This document shows positions 53,432-61,637 of a stretch of DNA of 64,000 bases, piece after piece. The stretch lies in the NCBI GenBank assembly GCA_037965595.1, contig CP150183.1, forward strand, positions 2,852,001-2,916,000. Reading direction: 5' to 3'. The stretch is from Alkalihalobacillus sp. FSL W8-0930 (GTDB taxonomy: Bacteria > Bacillota > Bacilli > Bacillales > Bacillaceae_D). The notes under the pieces were generated by a model. That model saw only the letters and a program-made list of their open reading frames with translations, was not told where the DNA came from and did no database searches. How positions within the stretch are numbered: position 1 is the first letter of the stretch; each line of letters begins with the position of its first letter. A program made the position numbers and the translations under genes.

Positions 53432-53460
53432 TTGTTTTCTCAAGAAATGGTCGGTATAAT
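53432..53460 (+). promoter_or_regulatory. Sigma-A promoter of the TetR-NDH gene
   Basis: TTGTTT (53432-53437) and TATAAT (53455-53460), spacing 17 bp. Confidence 0.85.
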
Positions 53461-53464
53461 TTAA

Positions 53465-53482
53465 AAATGACCGGGGTCATTT
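53465..53482. promoter_or_regulatory. Palindromic operator, probably of the TetR-like domain
   Basis: AAATGACC-GG-GGTCATTT, a perfect 18-bp inverted repeat placed over the transcription start between the -10 box and the ribosome site. TetR-type proteins commonly repress their own gene from such a site. Confidence 0.7.
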
Positions 53483-53496
53483 AAGGAGAGAATAAA

Positions 53497-55134
53497 GTGA
53501 AACAAGTTAAAAAGGTAGAAACCAAAGAGAAAATTGAAAACGCTGCAATTGCTCTTTTTAGAGAAAAAGGGTTTGATCGTACAACCGTTCAGGAGATTAC
53601 ATCAGCTGCCCATGTAGCAAAAGGAACCTTTTTTAACTACTTTCCGACAAAAGATTCCATAATGCACTCCCTTGCTAAAGAACGTTTAACAAGTGTGATG
53701 AAGCATATCCAACAATACCCTAGAAATCAATTACAGCTGTCAAACCGCATTCATTCCTATTTATATTTTATTCTTGATGAGTATGACCAACATCCTACGT
53801 TAACGATTCAAATGTGGAAATTTGTTGTGGACAATGAGGATCTACTCTTATCTCATTGGCGTGACATGCTTTTTGAAGCACTAAACAAGCAAGAGCTTAT
53901 CCCTGGAACGGACATTGAGCTTTGGGCACATATTATCCACTCTCATGTATCGTACGGAATTCAATTGTATGCGAAAGAACCGACACGGATCCGATTATTA
54001 ACCCGCGTAATGGCATTGGTCGAAGCAAGCTTATCTGCTGTTATGGCGAAAAGGAGTAAACCTCATATGGAAAAACTAGTTATACTTGGAGCTGGGTATG
54101 GCGGTATGCGTGTTATGCAACGCCTTCTGCCTAATGACCTGCCTGACCATGTTGAAATTACCTTGATTGACCGCTTGCCGTATCACTGCTTAAAAACAGA
54201 ATACTATGCTCTTGCTGCAGGAACAGCTGCAGACCATCATCTGCGTGTAGCCTTTCCAGAAGACTCTCGCTTAAAAGTGAAATATGCAAATATCGAATCT
54301 GTTGAACTTGAGGATAAAACCATTGTTCTTGATAGCGGAGAATCCGTTCCATTTGATAAATTGATCATCGGTCTCGGATGCGAGGACAAGTACCACGGTG
54401 TTCCTGGCGCAAAGGAAAATGCCTATAGCATTCAAACAATGGAAGCCACTCGCAAAACCTATGAAGCCCTAAACAACGTCCGCCCTGAAGGCGTCGTATC
54501 CATTGTCGGAGGTGGATTGAGCGGAGTCGAGCTAGCCAGTGAGCTTCGTGAAAGCCGACCAGACCTTACAATTAAGCTTTTTGACCGCGGCGAAATGATC
54601 CTATCCTCCTTCCCTAAAAAGCTTAGTACCTACGTACAAGGCTGGTTCGAGGATCACGGGGTAGAGATCGTAAACAAATCAAACATCACCAAAGTAGAGC
54701 CAAATGCCATCTATAATCACGATGAACGAATTGATGTTGATGCCGTCATTTGGACAGCAGGAATTCAGCCTGTCAAAGTGGTTCGCGAATTGGACGTCGC
54801 TTTTGACTCCTCTGGACGTGTCGAACTAACACCACAACACTTCCTCCCTGGAAACGAAGACGTTTTCGTAGTAGGTGACTGTGCGAGCCTGCCTCATGCA
54901 CCAAGTGCTCAACTCGCAGAAGGGCAGGCCGAGCAAATCGTTCAAATCCTAAAGGCTCAATGGAACAACGAAACCTTACCAGCAGAGCTACCAAAAATAA
55001 AATTAAAAGGAGTCCTTGGCTCCCTAGGCAAAAAGCACGGCTTCGGCCTAATGGGCGAACGCACATTGCTCGGACGAGTACCGCGCGTCCTTAAAAGTGG
55101 TGTGCTTTGGATGTACAAGTATCACTCCGGTTGA
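53497..55134 (+). CDS. yutJ: TetR-type regulator fused in frame to type II NADH dehydrogenase (YutJ)
   Basis: One 545-codon frame holds two complete proteins. Residues 1-190 are a TetR repressor: HTH with IENAAIALFREKGFDRTTVQEITSAA and GTFFNYFPTKDSIMHSL, then an all-helical ligand domain. Residues 191-545 are an NDH-2/YutJ enzyme of normal length: FAD motif [15 protein letters not shown] motif VSIVGGGLSGVELASEL, VFVVGDCASL. An internal ATG (54067) has its own ribosome site AAAAGGAG 10 nt upstream, so the enzyme can also be made alone. A shift of one base would place a TAA (at about 54057) right before it, so a frameshift from an ordinary two-gene operon is possible. Start GTG behind AAGGAGAG. 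Confidence 0.85.
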   Translation: MKQVKKVETKEKIENAAIALFREKGFDRTTVQEITSAAHVAKGTFFNYFPTKDSIMHSLAKERLTSVMKHIQQYPRNQLQLSNRIHSYLYFILDEYDQHPTLTIQMWKFVVDNEDLLLSHWRDMLFEALNKQELIPGTDIELWAHIIHSHVSYGIQLYAKEPTRIRLLTRVMALVEASLSAVMAKRSKPHMEKLVILGAGYGGMRVMQRLLPNDLPDHVEITLIDRLPYHCLKTEYYALAAGTAADHHLRVAFPEDSRLKVKYANIESVELEDKTIVLDSGESVPFDKLIIGLGCEDKYHGVPGAKENAYSIQTMEATRKTYEALNNVRPEGVVSIVGGGLSGVELASELRESRPDLTIKLFDRGEMILSSFPKKLSTYVQGWFEDHGVEIVNKSNITKVEPNAIYNHDERIDVDAVIWTAGIQPVKVVRELDVAFDSSGRVELTPQHFLPGNEDVFVVGDCASLPHAPSAQLAEGQAEQIVQILKAQWNNETLPAELPKIKLKGVLGSLGKKHGFGLMGERTLLGRVPRVLKSGVLWMYKYHSG

Positions 55135-55144
55135 TGATTGATAT

Positions 55145-55177
55145 GAGTAGTAGACAGTGTCTACTACTCTTTTTTTG
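55145..55177 (+). terminator. Terminator of the TetR-NDH gene
   Basis: Near-perfect inverted repeat GAGTAGTAGACA / TGTCTACTACTC (55145-55169) followed by a run of eight T residues. Confidence 0.9.
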
Positions 55178-55210
55178 TGGAGATGGAGGTGAGTTAGTGC
55201 GCGGGCGGGG

Positions 55211-55326
55211 TTTCTTGGTTAGGTGCTGATGATTCTTCTTGCTGTGCTCCCGAACGTTCTTGGTATCCCACTCTAGCCTCTTGCTATCGGAGCTCGCTTC
55301 TTGGTAATTCTGCTTTCTTGAGGTTA
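55211..55326. repeat. Left part of the 20-21-bp phased CTTG array
   Basis: CTTG cores begin at 55214, 55238, 55259, 55280, 55300 and 55317. Units here are near copies of units at 56877-56960 beyond the IS (for example the shared GTGCTCCCGAACGTTCTTGG and GGAGCTCGCTTCTTGGTAA). Not coding as far as I can see. Confidence 0.8.
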
Positions 55327-55395
55327 GTCTAAAAAGTGGACACGTTAATTTGATTCTTTGTACACTAAATCTAATCTGACAAAGGACGTGTTCCG

Positions 55396-55686
55396 ATGAC
55401 GAAAAAGTATTCCCTTGATTATCGTGAGTATGTGGCGAAGTTAATCATCGAAGAAGGTAAAAAGGCGAGCGACATGGCGTATGAATTGGAAGTTCATGTG
55501 TCCTCCATCCACCGCTGGGTTCAAGATTATAAGAAGAAACAAGAAAAGCCAAATTCAGGTGATTATTTGACGCCGTCCGAAGTGGAAAAGTTAAAAAAGC
55601 ATCATGAAAAGGAAATGCTCTCTCTTCGAGAGGAGAACGAGATCTTAAAAAAGGCCATGCACATCTTCACGCAAAAGCCCAAATAA
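55396..55686 (+). CDS. IS3 transposase OrfA (helix-turn-helix part)
   Basis: A 96-residue protein with a helix-turn-helix (YSLDYREYVAKLIIEEGKKASDMAYELEVHVSSIHRWV) and a leucine-zipper-like helix (LSLREENEILKKAM), as in OrfA of IS3 elements. Near its end a slippery heptamer A-AAA-AAG (55647-55653, in phase with TTA-AAA-AAG) allows a -1 shift into the transposase frame, which stays open from that point. The usual product of the shift is the OrfAB transposase. Confidence 0.93.
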   Translation: MTKKYSLDYREYVAKLIIEEGKKASDMAYELEVHVSSIHRWVQDYKKKQEKPNSGDYLTPSEVEKLKKHHEKEMLSLREENEILKKAMHIFTQKPK

Positions 55687-55697
55687 AATTTCATTTC

Positions 55698-56585
55698 ATG
55701 GATGCTCATCAAGATGAACATTCCATTGTGAAGATGTGTTCAGTCCTTCAAGTCTCGACCAGTGGATTCTACAAGTGGAAAGCCAAGCTACGTGGTGGGA
55801 AAACAGAGAGTGAAAAACGTAAAGCGAACTTAAAAAAGAAGATTAGTCAGTCGTTCCATGAGAGCTTGGCCACGTACGGAAGTCCTCGTGTCCATCAGGA
55901 TTTAATCGAATGGGGCTATGTGATTTCGCAGAAAACGGTGGCGCGATATATGCAAGAAATGAAGGTCAGCGCAAAACCTAAAGCTAGATATGTCGTCACA
56001 ACGGATTCTACGCACACTCTACATGTGTATCCCAATCTGCTGAAGCGAGTGTTTGAAGCTGCGTACCCAAATGCCATATGGGTAACAGATATTACGTATG
56101 TCCGGACTTTAGAGGGCTGGTTATACGTCGCATCCATTATGGACCTGTTTTCCCGAAAAATTGTGGGCTTGAATATGAGTAACTCTATGGGAAAAGACCT
56201 TGTGTTACACGCTCTTGAGCGTGCGATAGCGACTAGACGCCCCCCGGAGGGGCTTATCCATCACTCTGATCGAGGATCTCAATATTGTTCGAACGAGTAC
56301 ATTGAGGTACTGACTCAAGCGAAAGCCACCATAAGCATGAGCCGAAAAGGCGATCCTTATGACAATGCGTGTATTGAATCGTTTCACGCAACCATTAAAA
56401 GAGAACTTATTTATCGCTTTCGATTTCAAACAAGAAACGAGGCGATGAAATCTATTCATCATTATATTTATAGTCGATACAATGAAACGAGAAGGCATTC
56501 CACTTTGAACTATCAATCCCCGAACCAATTTGAGAGAACCTATGCCAAAAGGATTAATCATGACTCGCAAAAAACAATTAGTTAG
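55698..56585 (+). CDS. IS3 transposase OrfB (DDE integrase core)
   Basis: A 295-residue catalytic half, in the -1 frame relative to OrfA. The rve integrase core has the DDE triad: D in WVTDITYV, D in HHSDRGSQY and E in NACIESFHATIK; the C-terminal YNETRRHSTLNYQSP is the typical IS3 ending. An N-terminal HTH_21 segment (TYGSPRVHQDLIEWGYVISQKTV) is present. Full length, no stop; likely functional. The OrfAB fusion would start in the frame at 55653. Confidence 0.95.
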   Translation: MDAHQDEHSIVKMCSVLQVSTSGFYKWKAKLRGGKTESEKRKANLKKKISQSFHESLATYGSPRVHQDLIEWGYVISQKTVARYMQEMKVSAKPKARYVVTTDSTHTLHVYPNLLKRVFEAAYPNAIWVTDITYVRTLEGWLYVASIMDLFSRKIVGLNMSNSMGKDLVLHALERAIATRRPPEGLIHHSDRGSQYCSNEYIEVLTQAKATISMSRKGDPYDNACIESFHATIKRELIYRFRFQTRNEAMKSIHHYIYSRYNETRRHSTLNYQSPNQFERTYAKRINHDSQKTIS

Positions 56586-56698
56586 ACAAAAGTAAGTTAT
56601 CCCCCGACTTTTAGATAAGATCTCATCTGTCGAGGTAGAGCCAGTAATGTAGGCTTTGAGAGAAATCACTCTTACTTTTTAGTGTCCACTTTCTTGAC

Positions 56699-57100
56699 AG
56701 AAGACCATTCTTCCTTGATAAGAAGGGGCTTTTCTTGTTGTAGAGTCCTCTGCTCTTGCTATTTTCTGCGTTCCTCTTAGTAACGCTCTCTCCTTCTTGC
56801 TAAATTTTAAAAAGGTCTTGGTGTTCCTCTCAAAGTTCTTGCTATTACGCCGGTTCTTGCTTGGGTGCCGGTTATTCTTGCTGTGCTCCCGAACGTTCTT
56901 GGTATCCCACACTGGCCTCTTGCGACCGGAGCTCGCTTCTTGGTAACTCTGCTTTTCTCCTTGGTATCAGGGGGCTTTTCTTGTTGCCCAGTCCTCTGCT
57001 CTTGCTATTTTCTACGTTCCTCTTGGTAACGCTCCCTCCTTCTTTTTAAATGTTCAAAAGGTCTTAGTGTTCCTCCCAAAGTTCTTGCTAACACGCCCTA
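56699..57100. repeat. Right part of the 20-21-bp phased CTTG array, with 246-bp higher-order repeat
   Basis: CTTG (or a one-base variant) begins at 56714, 56734, 56755, 56776, 56796, 56817, 56838, 56856, 56877, 56898, 56919, 56939, 56960, 56980, 57001, 57022, 57042, 57063 and 57084: nearly every interval is 20 or 21, mean about 20.6. Read on the minus strand the units are A-[CG]-CAAGA-R plus about 13 variable bases. The block 56714-56838 repeats at 56960-57084, exactly 246 bp (12 units) later. No gene is supported; a minus-strand frame of 77 codons (56679-56912) only mirrors the period. Confidence 0.85.
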
Positions 57101-57136
57101 TGCTCACAAACGTCCTTTCAATCCCCTCCTCCCACA

Positions 57137-57165
57137 CAAAAAAGCCACGATCTACATCGCGGCTT
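57137..57165 (-). terminator. Terminator overlapping the yuzD stop codon
   Basis: A 10-bp stem (57142-57151 with 57156-57165, one G-U), loop of four that contains part of the yuzD stop codon, and a U run on the minus strand. Confidence 0.75.
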
Positions 57166-57466
57166 CGACTTTGGCTGAGACTGATTTTAAATTGGGGTTT
57201 CCTTCTGCAATGACCTCACCGTTTAATACAAGGAGAGGGTAGAAGTATTCGTCGTTTAAGATCGCTTCTGAAAAGGATTGGTGCTCTTCGTTATCAGTGG
57301 GTTGTTCAATGTCTACGTAGTGAACGTCTAGGTCTGCATTCGGGAATTTGCGGTTGAGTGCGGCCTCTAGCCATTCTTTTGTTTCAATGGCGCTCGGTAA
57401 GTGTACGCAGCTTGCGCACTTTTGTACTGCTCCATATATCGTTAGTTGAATTCCGATCGTTCTCAC
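57152..57466 (-). CDS. yuzD: YuzD family protein (DUF1462, thioredoxin-like)
   Basis: A 104-residue protein with the pattern IYGAVQKCASCVHLPSAIETKEWLEAAL (CASC at about 18-21) and EYFYPLLVLNGEVIAEGNP, known for YuzD, with a glutaredoxin-like fold. Its role is unknown; the context (divergent from the Fe-S protein YutI) suggests Fe-S or redox work. The start is a GTG at 57466 behind AGGAGAGGAA. Confidence 0.85.
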   Translation of the reverse strand: MRTIGIQLTIYGAVQKCASCVHLPSAIETKEWLEAALNRKFPNADLDVHYVDIEQPTDNEEHQSFSEAILNDEYFYPLLVLNGEVIAEGNPNLKSVSAKVEAAM

Positions 57467-57624
57467 TTCCTCTCCTATAAAGCGTACCGAATAATGTGAA
57501 AAGATTCAATTAAATAATTTCCACCATTTCACTTAGAATGAGAACTTTTCTCGAAAAAAACGTCAAGATCATGGATTTTTTCTGCTATGACGATTATAAT
57601 AGGGTCAGAAAGGAGTGTTGACCC

Positions 57625-57864
57625 ATGGAAACAAGTACTGATATGTTAGAAGAAGTACAAGAAGTATTGGAGAAGCTTCGTCCTTTTTTACTTCGTGACG
57701 GTGGAGATGTTGAGTTAGTAGGTATTGAAGACGGGATTGTTCGTGTTCGTCTACTAGGCGCTTGCGGTTCTTGCCCAAGTTCAACGATTACACTTAAGGC
57801 GGGTATCGAACGCGCGCTTCTTGAGGAAGTACCTGGAGTAAAAGAGCTAGAGCAAGTATTTTAA
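57625..57864 (+). CDS. yutI: NifU-like Fe-S carrier (NFU domain)
   Basis: A 79-residue NFU-domain protein: [20 protein letters not shown] at the start and the cluster-binding CGSCPSS (C-x2-C, about residues 52-58). It carries Fe-S clusters to client enzymes. The ATG at 57625 follows AAAGGAGTG. Divergent from yuzD, the same order as in B. subtilis; it has a strong terminator. Confidence 0.93.
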   Translation: METSTDMLEEVQEVLEKLRPFLLRDGGDVELVGIEDGIVRVRLLGACGSCPSSTITLKAGIERALLEEVPGVKELEQVF

Positions 57865-57872
57865 TAAAGATG

Positions 57873-57905
57873 AAACGCCTGGTCTGAGGACCAGGCGTTT
57901 TTTTA
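57873..57905. terminator. Bidirectional terminator after yutI
   Basis: A perfect 12-bp stem (57873-57884 with 57889-57900), TGAG loop, seven T residues. Confidence 0.92.
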
Positions 57906-58133
57906 CATCATAAATTGGTCAAACATTTGCTCTGCTGCTTCGTAGCTTGCAAAGATGGCATCATCTTCTTCAATGGAATGGTAATAATCATATAGAAGCA
58001 ATGATAAGACAGATGGATCCATTGGATCTCGTGCAATCGTCGCCTCCTGAATGGTTGCAACAGTTGGTGTGTGAGGGTTTCTATAAATGATATAGACAGA
58101 TTGACCTTCATAAAGGTTATTAACGTTTAACAA
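57903..58133 (-). CDS. SplA-like small regulator
   Basis: A 76-residue protein whose core GQSVYIIYRNPHTPTVATIQEA and acidic C-terminal part (LLYDYYHSIEEDDAIFASYEAAEQMF) resemble SplA, the regulator of spore photoproduct lyase in B. subtilis, as I recall it. No splB is adjacent; thrB lies upstream. The start at a TTG (58133) has GGAGG 9 nt upstream, while an ATG two codons earlier is too close. Name moderately sure, function inferred from the family. Confidence 0.55.
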   Translation of the reverse strand: MLNVNNLYEGQSVYIIYRNPHTPTVATIQEATIARDPMDPSVLSLLLYDYYHSIEEDDAIFASYEAAEQMFDQFMM

Positions 58134-58206
58134 TCTCATCCACCTCCAGCCTATTTACGTTCAGCCGTAGTGTATGTGATGTTTCTGTCAATTATTCCTT
58201 TTTTGT

Positions 58207-59112
58207 CTAATTTTCTATGATTAGTTGAACGCCGTCCTTAGATGGCTTTAGTACATCGACTTCAATACCCTTAAATGCTTTTGTTAAAGTCTGAGCTACT
58301 TGGGCACCCATTCCTTCTTTTGTGATACAAAGAATGGTTGGACCCGCTCCGCTTAAGGCGGCTCCGTAGATATCCTCCTGGGTTTCGGCAAATGTAATGA
58401 CCTCATCCATGAGTGGAATCAACTGTTTTCGGTAAGGTTGATGGTATAGATCACGAGCCATCATTTCACCAACAAGTTCCCAATCCCCTGTGAGTGCTGC
58501 GGCTGTTAGTACATTTCCAACACTACCTGCTTGAACAGCGTCCGAAAAGTTGAGTGCCGCTGGAAGTACGCCGCGAGCGGTTTTTGTGAGGACTTCTTCA
58601 GTTGGAATAAGAAATACTAAGTCAATTTCAGGTACTCCAGCTTGAACGACCCTGGTCCAGTCTTGATGATGGGTTCCAATAACTAAGCCACCATACAAAG
58701 AGGCTGCTACGTTATCAGGGTGGCCCTCCCAAAGGCTTGCAAAACGAGTTTTTTGCTCTGGTGTCACCTCTTCATCGGAGAAGTAACAAGCGAGCTCAAT
58801 GCCAGCGACAATGGCCGCTGCACTGCTACCTAGTCCTCGTGCCAGCGGAATATTGCTAGTCATTTTTACATGACAAGGCGGAAGACTGCTGTTTAATTGT
58901 TCAGCCGTCTGCTTCGCTACTTTGCACACTAAATTATCTACACCCGTAGGAATTCCCTTTAAATCCTTTGAATCCGATGAGAAATTCCACTCGGCGGCAC
59001 GTGTGACCTCAAGTTCAAGGTAACGACTAACAGCGAGCCCAATGGAATCAAAGCCTGGTCCCAGGTTAGCTGTGCTCCCTGGGACCTTTATTTGAAACGA
59101 TTGTGTGCTCAT
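58207..59112 (-). CDS. thrB: Homoserine kinase
   Basis: A 301-residue GHMP kinase for the threonine pathway. The ATP motif is PLARGLGSSAAAIVAGIE (about residues 88-105); VPGSTANLGPGFDSIGLA at the start and AALSGAGPTILCI near the C-terminus are standard. It overlaps thrC by one base in a TAATG junction and closes the hom-thrC-thrB operon. Confidence 0.97.
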   Translation of the reverse strand: MSTQSFQIKVPGSTANLGPGFDSIGLAVSRYLELEVTRAAEWNFSSDSKDLKGIPTGVDNLVCKVAKQTAEQLNSSLPPCHVKMTSNIPLARGLGSSAAAIVAGIELACYFSDEEVTPEQKTRFASLWEGHPDNVAASLYGGLVIGTHHQDWTRVVQAGVPEIDLVFLIPTEEVLTKTARGVLPAALNFSDAVQAGSVGNVLTAAALTGDWELVGEMMARDLYHQPYRKQLIPLMDEVITFAETQEDIYGAALSGAGPTILCITKEGMGAQVAQTLTKAFKGIEVDVLKPSKDGVQLIIEN

Positions 59113-60176
59113 TATTGAGTCACACCTTGTTTTAAATGAGCAAGGAATGCGTCTTTTTCATTCGGTAAAAGGGTAGGCTTTACTTTCACACTGTCGATGG
59201 CCGTTGCAGGGTCCTTAAGACCGTTTCCTGTTAATACACAAACAACTTTAGATCCTTGCTTAATTTCGCCGGAATCGATTTGTTTTTTCAGTCCTGCTAG
59301 TGAAGCGGCTGAGGCGGGTTCACAAAAGACACCTTCTTTTGTAGCAAGCGTCTGGTAGGCTTCAATGATTTCTTCATCTGTCACAAAATCAATTTTACCG
59401 TTTGATTCCTCTACTGCATTAACTGCTTTATCCCAGCTTGCTGGATTCCCAATCCGAATGGCTGTAGCAATGGTTTCCGGATCTTCAATTACTTCGTTAC
59501 GAACGATCGCTGCTGCACCTTCTGCTTCAAAGCCTCTCATTTGTGGAAGTCCTGTTCCTTTTGCTTCGTGGTATTCTTTAAAGCCTTTCCAGTATGCTGT
59601 GATATTGCCTGCATTCCCAACTGGAATACATAACACATCTGGCGCTTGTCCGAGTGCATCACACACTTCAAAGGCTGCTGTTTTTTGCCCTTCAATGCGG
59701 TAAGGATTCACAGAGTTTACAAGGGTAATTGGCTCTACCTCACTGATTGAACGAACGATATCAAGCGCGTGATCAAAGTTTCCTTGAATTTCAAGAACTT
59801 CAGCCCCATACATAACAGCTTGAGCGAGCTTACCAAGCGCAATTTTGCCCTCTGGGATAACAACGATACAACGCAGTCCTGCACGAGCACCATATGCCGC
59901 TGCAGCAGCAGATGTATTACCGGTAGAAGCACAGATAATAGCTTTACTGCCCTCTTCTTTTGCTTTAGCTACTGCCATAACCATTCCTCTGTCTTTAAAC
60001 GAGCCCGTTGGATTGGCACCCTCGTATTTTACGTGAATGTCTACTCCCCACTCTTTGGATAATCGCTCAAGTGGAACAAGCGGTGTATTTCCCTCTGACA
60101 ATGAAAGTGCAGGAGTTTCCTCCGATACCTGTAAAAATTCTGCGTATTCTTTAATAAGACCATTCCATTTACTCAT
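59112..60176 (-). CDS. thrC: Threonine synthase
   Basis: A 354-residue PLP enzyme converting phosphohomoserine to threonine. The PLP lysine is in [13 protein letters not shown] (about residues 54-66) and the phosphate loop in [31 protein letters not shown] is conserved. The middle gene of hom-thrC-thrB, three bases after hom. Confidence 0.97.
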   Translation of the reverse strand: MSKWNGLIKEYAEFLQVSEETPALSLSEGNTPLVPLERLSKEWGVDIHVKYEGANPTGSFKDRGMVMAVAKAKEEGSKAIICASTGNTSAAAAAYGARAGLRCIVVIPEGKIALGKLAQAVMYGAEVLEIQGNFDHALDIVRSISEVEPITLVNSVNPYRIEGQKTAAFEVCDALGQAPDVLCIPVGNAGNITAYWKGFKEYHEAKGTGLPQMRGFEAEGAAAIVRNEVIEDPETIATAIRIGNPASWDKAVNAVEESNGKIDFVTDEEIIEAYQTLATKEGVFCEPASAASLAGLKKQIDSGEIKQGSKVVCVLTGNGLKDPATAIDSVKVKPTLLPNEKDAFLAHLKQGVTQ

Positions 60177-60179
60177 CTC

Positions 60180-61475
60180 TTAATTTCCCCCTTCAACGCA
60201 ATAGCTACTTTCAACTGATTCGACAACCTCTACGTTCTTCAATCGTTCAATTAATCCATCAAATGTCTGCTTACTTGTTTTATGTGTAACAACAATAATT
60301 TCAGCTAGTTCTTCGCCTTCAACTGGTAACTGAAGAAGTTTTTCAAAGCTAACATCAAATTCAGCGAACAATGCTGTGATGGCCGAGAATGTCCCTGTCT
60401 GGTCTAATACTCTCAAGCGAATAAAGTATTGTGAGCCGATTTCACTTGCTTCTTTTAATTTCTTTTCGTTCATTGGAGCAAGTACACTCTTTCCGTTTAC
60501 CCCAAGTCTCATGTTTTTCATCACAGTGACTAGATCGGATACCACTGCTGTTGCAGTTGGCAAGGAGCCAGCACCCGGTCCATAAAACATGGTTTCTCCT
60601 ACTGCTTCACCGTGAATGTACACGGCGTTGTACTCATTGTGTACAGATGAAAGCGGGTGTTCGTTTGGTAAAAGTGTTGGACGCACACTGACATCAATCT
60701 TCCCGTCCGTTCGGTCAGCAATACCAATTAATTTCATTGTGTACCCTAGTCTTTCTGCATAGTGCAGATCAGTATCAGAAATATTACTTATTCCTTCTAC
60801 AGACACATCGTTTAAACTGACAGGAGCTGAGAACCCAAGCGTAGCGAGGATCGCCATTTTTCTTGCGGCATCCAGCCCTTCAACATCTGATGTTGGATCA
60901 CTCTCTGCAAATCCTAGATCCTGCGCTTGTTTTAATACGTCTTCATACGAACTACCTTCTGTACTCATTTTCGTTAATATATAGTTTGTTGTTCCATTCA
61001 CAATACCCATTATCTTTTTTATACGATCAGCAGACAATCCGTCTGATAAACTACGTAGAATAGGAATTCCACCGGCTACACTGGCTTCATAATAAAGATC
61101 ACATTGATTTTCAACCGCTGTTTTCAGTAACTGTGCACCATGGATCGCCATTAAATCCTTATTGGCTGTGACGACATGTTTTTTTTGTTTAAGTGCATCT
61201 AAGAGCCATTCCTTTGTTTGCTCGACTCCTCCAATCACTTCCACAACTATATCAATCTCTTGATCTTGAATGACATCGTAAGGATCTTCCGTTAAAAGCG
61301 AGTCCTGGATTAAGCTCTCGCGAAATTTCTGTTTGTCTCGAACGACAACCTTTTTAATTTCAACAGGACAGCCTACTTGATGCTGTAATTCCTTTTGGTG
61401 GCGAGTAATAATGGATGCCACCCCTGTTCCTACTGTTCCTAGACCAAGAAGCCCTACTTTTACTGACTCTGCCAC
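60180..61475 (-). CDS. hom: Homoserine dehydrogenase
   Basis: A 431-residue enzyme. NAD(P) motif GLLGLGTVGTGVASI near the start, catalytic EASVAGGIPILRSL (about residues 199-212) and NGTTNYILTKM, then a C-terminal ACT domain (QYFIRLRVLDQTGTFSAITALFAEFDVSFEKL) that responds to threonine. Start is GTG at 61475 with GGGAG 8 nt upstream; the frame is open five codons further. First gene of hom-thrC-thrB; promoter at 61530-61558. No T-box leader is seen. Confidence 0.96.
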   Translation of the reverse strand: MAESVKVGLLGLGTVGTGVASIITRHQKELQHQVGCPVEIKKVVVRDKQKFRESLIQDSLLTEDPYDVIQDQEIDIVVEVIGGVEQTKEWLLDALKQKKHVVTANKDLMAIHGAQLLKTAVENQCDLYYEASVAGGIPILRSLSDGLSADRIKKIMGIVNGTTNYILTKMSTEGSSYEDVLKQAQDLGFAESDPTSDVEGLDAARKMAILATLGFSAPVSLNDVSVEGISNISDTDLHYAERLGYTMKLIGIADRTDGKIDVSVRPTLLPNEHPLSSVHNEYNAVYIHGEAVGETMFYGPGAGSLPTATAVVSDLVTVMKNMRLGVNGKSVLAPMNEKKLKEASEIGSQYFIRLRVLDQTGTFSAITALFAEFDVSFEKLLQLPVEGEELAEIIVVTHKTSKQTFDGLIERLKNVEVVESVESSYCVEGGN

Positions 61476-61529
61476 ATCTCCCACTCCCAACTATCTCTTC
61501 GAAAATACAAATGTTTATCTATAAAGGAC

Positions 61530-61558
61530 ATTATAGACCTGATCGTAGCGTAAAACAA
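61530..61558 (-). promoter_or_regulatory. Sigma-A promoter of hom-thrC-thrB
   Basis: On the minus strand TTGTTT (61553-61558) and TATAAT (61530-61535) with 17 bp between them, 55 bp before the start codon. Confidence 0.8.
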
Positions 61559-61596
61559 GAACCTTCTGAAAGTTTACAAGAGATTAAAATCCACCT

Positions 61597-61637
61597 AAAA
61601 AAATAAAAACCGTTCCTAAAGGAATGGAAGCGGTTTT
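61597..61637 (-). terminator. Terminator of yutH
   Basis: Hairpin AAAACCG...TTCC / GGAA-CGGTTTT with an internal bulge (61606-61637), followed on the minus strand by TATTTTTTT. Confidence 0.72.

Larger units (their letters stand above)
55327..56698 (+). mobile_element. IS3-family insertion sequence (IS150-like group), complete
   Basis: About 1372 bp, bounded by 17-bp near-perfect inverted ends GTCTAAAAAGTGGACAC (55327-55343) and, reversed, GTCAAGAAAGTGGACAC (56682-56698). It has two overlapping-frame genes with a slippery heptamer and an intact DDE triad, so it may be active. I see no short target duplication. It lies inside the phased CTTG array. Confidence 0.9.

Noticed and set aside
54773-55066. 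Antisense frame of 97 codons in the NDH gene
   Set aside because: Shadow of a well-supported coding region on the other strand with no ribosome site; the many other antisense frames in pgi, pepA, mtlA, thrC and hom were dropped for the same reason.
55324-56702. Target-site duplication of the IS3 element
   Set aside because: Comparing 3-5 bases on each side for several possible ends gave no match.
56679-56912. Minus-strand 77-codon frame rich in SKN repeats
   Set aside because: It has a 7-residue period only because the DNA has a 21-bp period; the 20-bp units shift frame, there is no ribosome site, and the frame ends within the array.
55211-57100. CRISPR array
   Set aside because: The unit is only 20-21 bp with a 5-6 base core, the units are degenerate, there are no identical repeats separated by unique spacers of 30 bp or so, and no cas genes are in the window.
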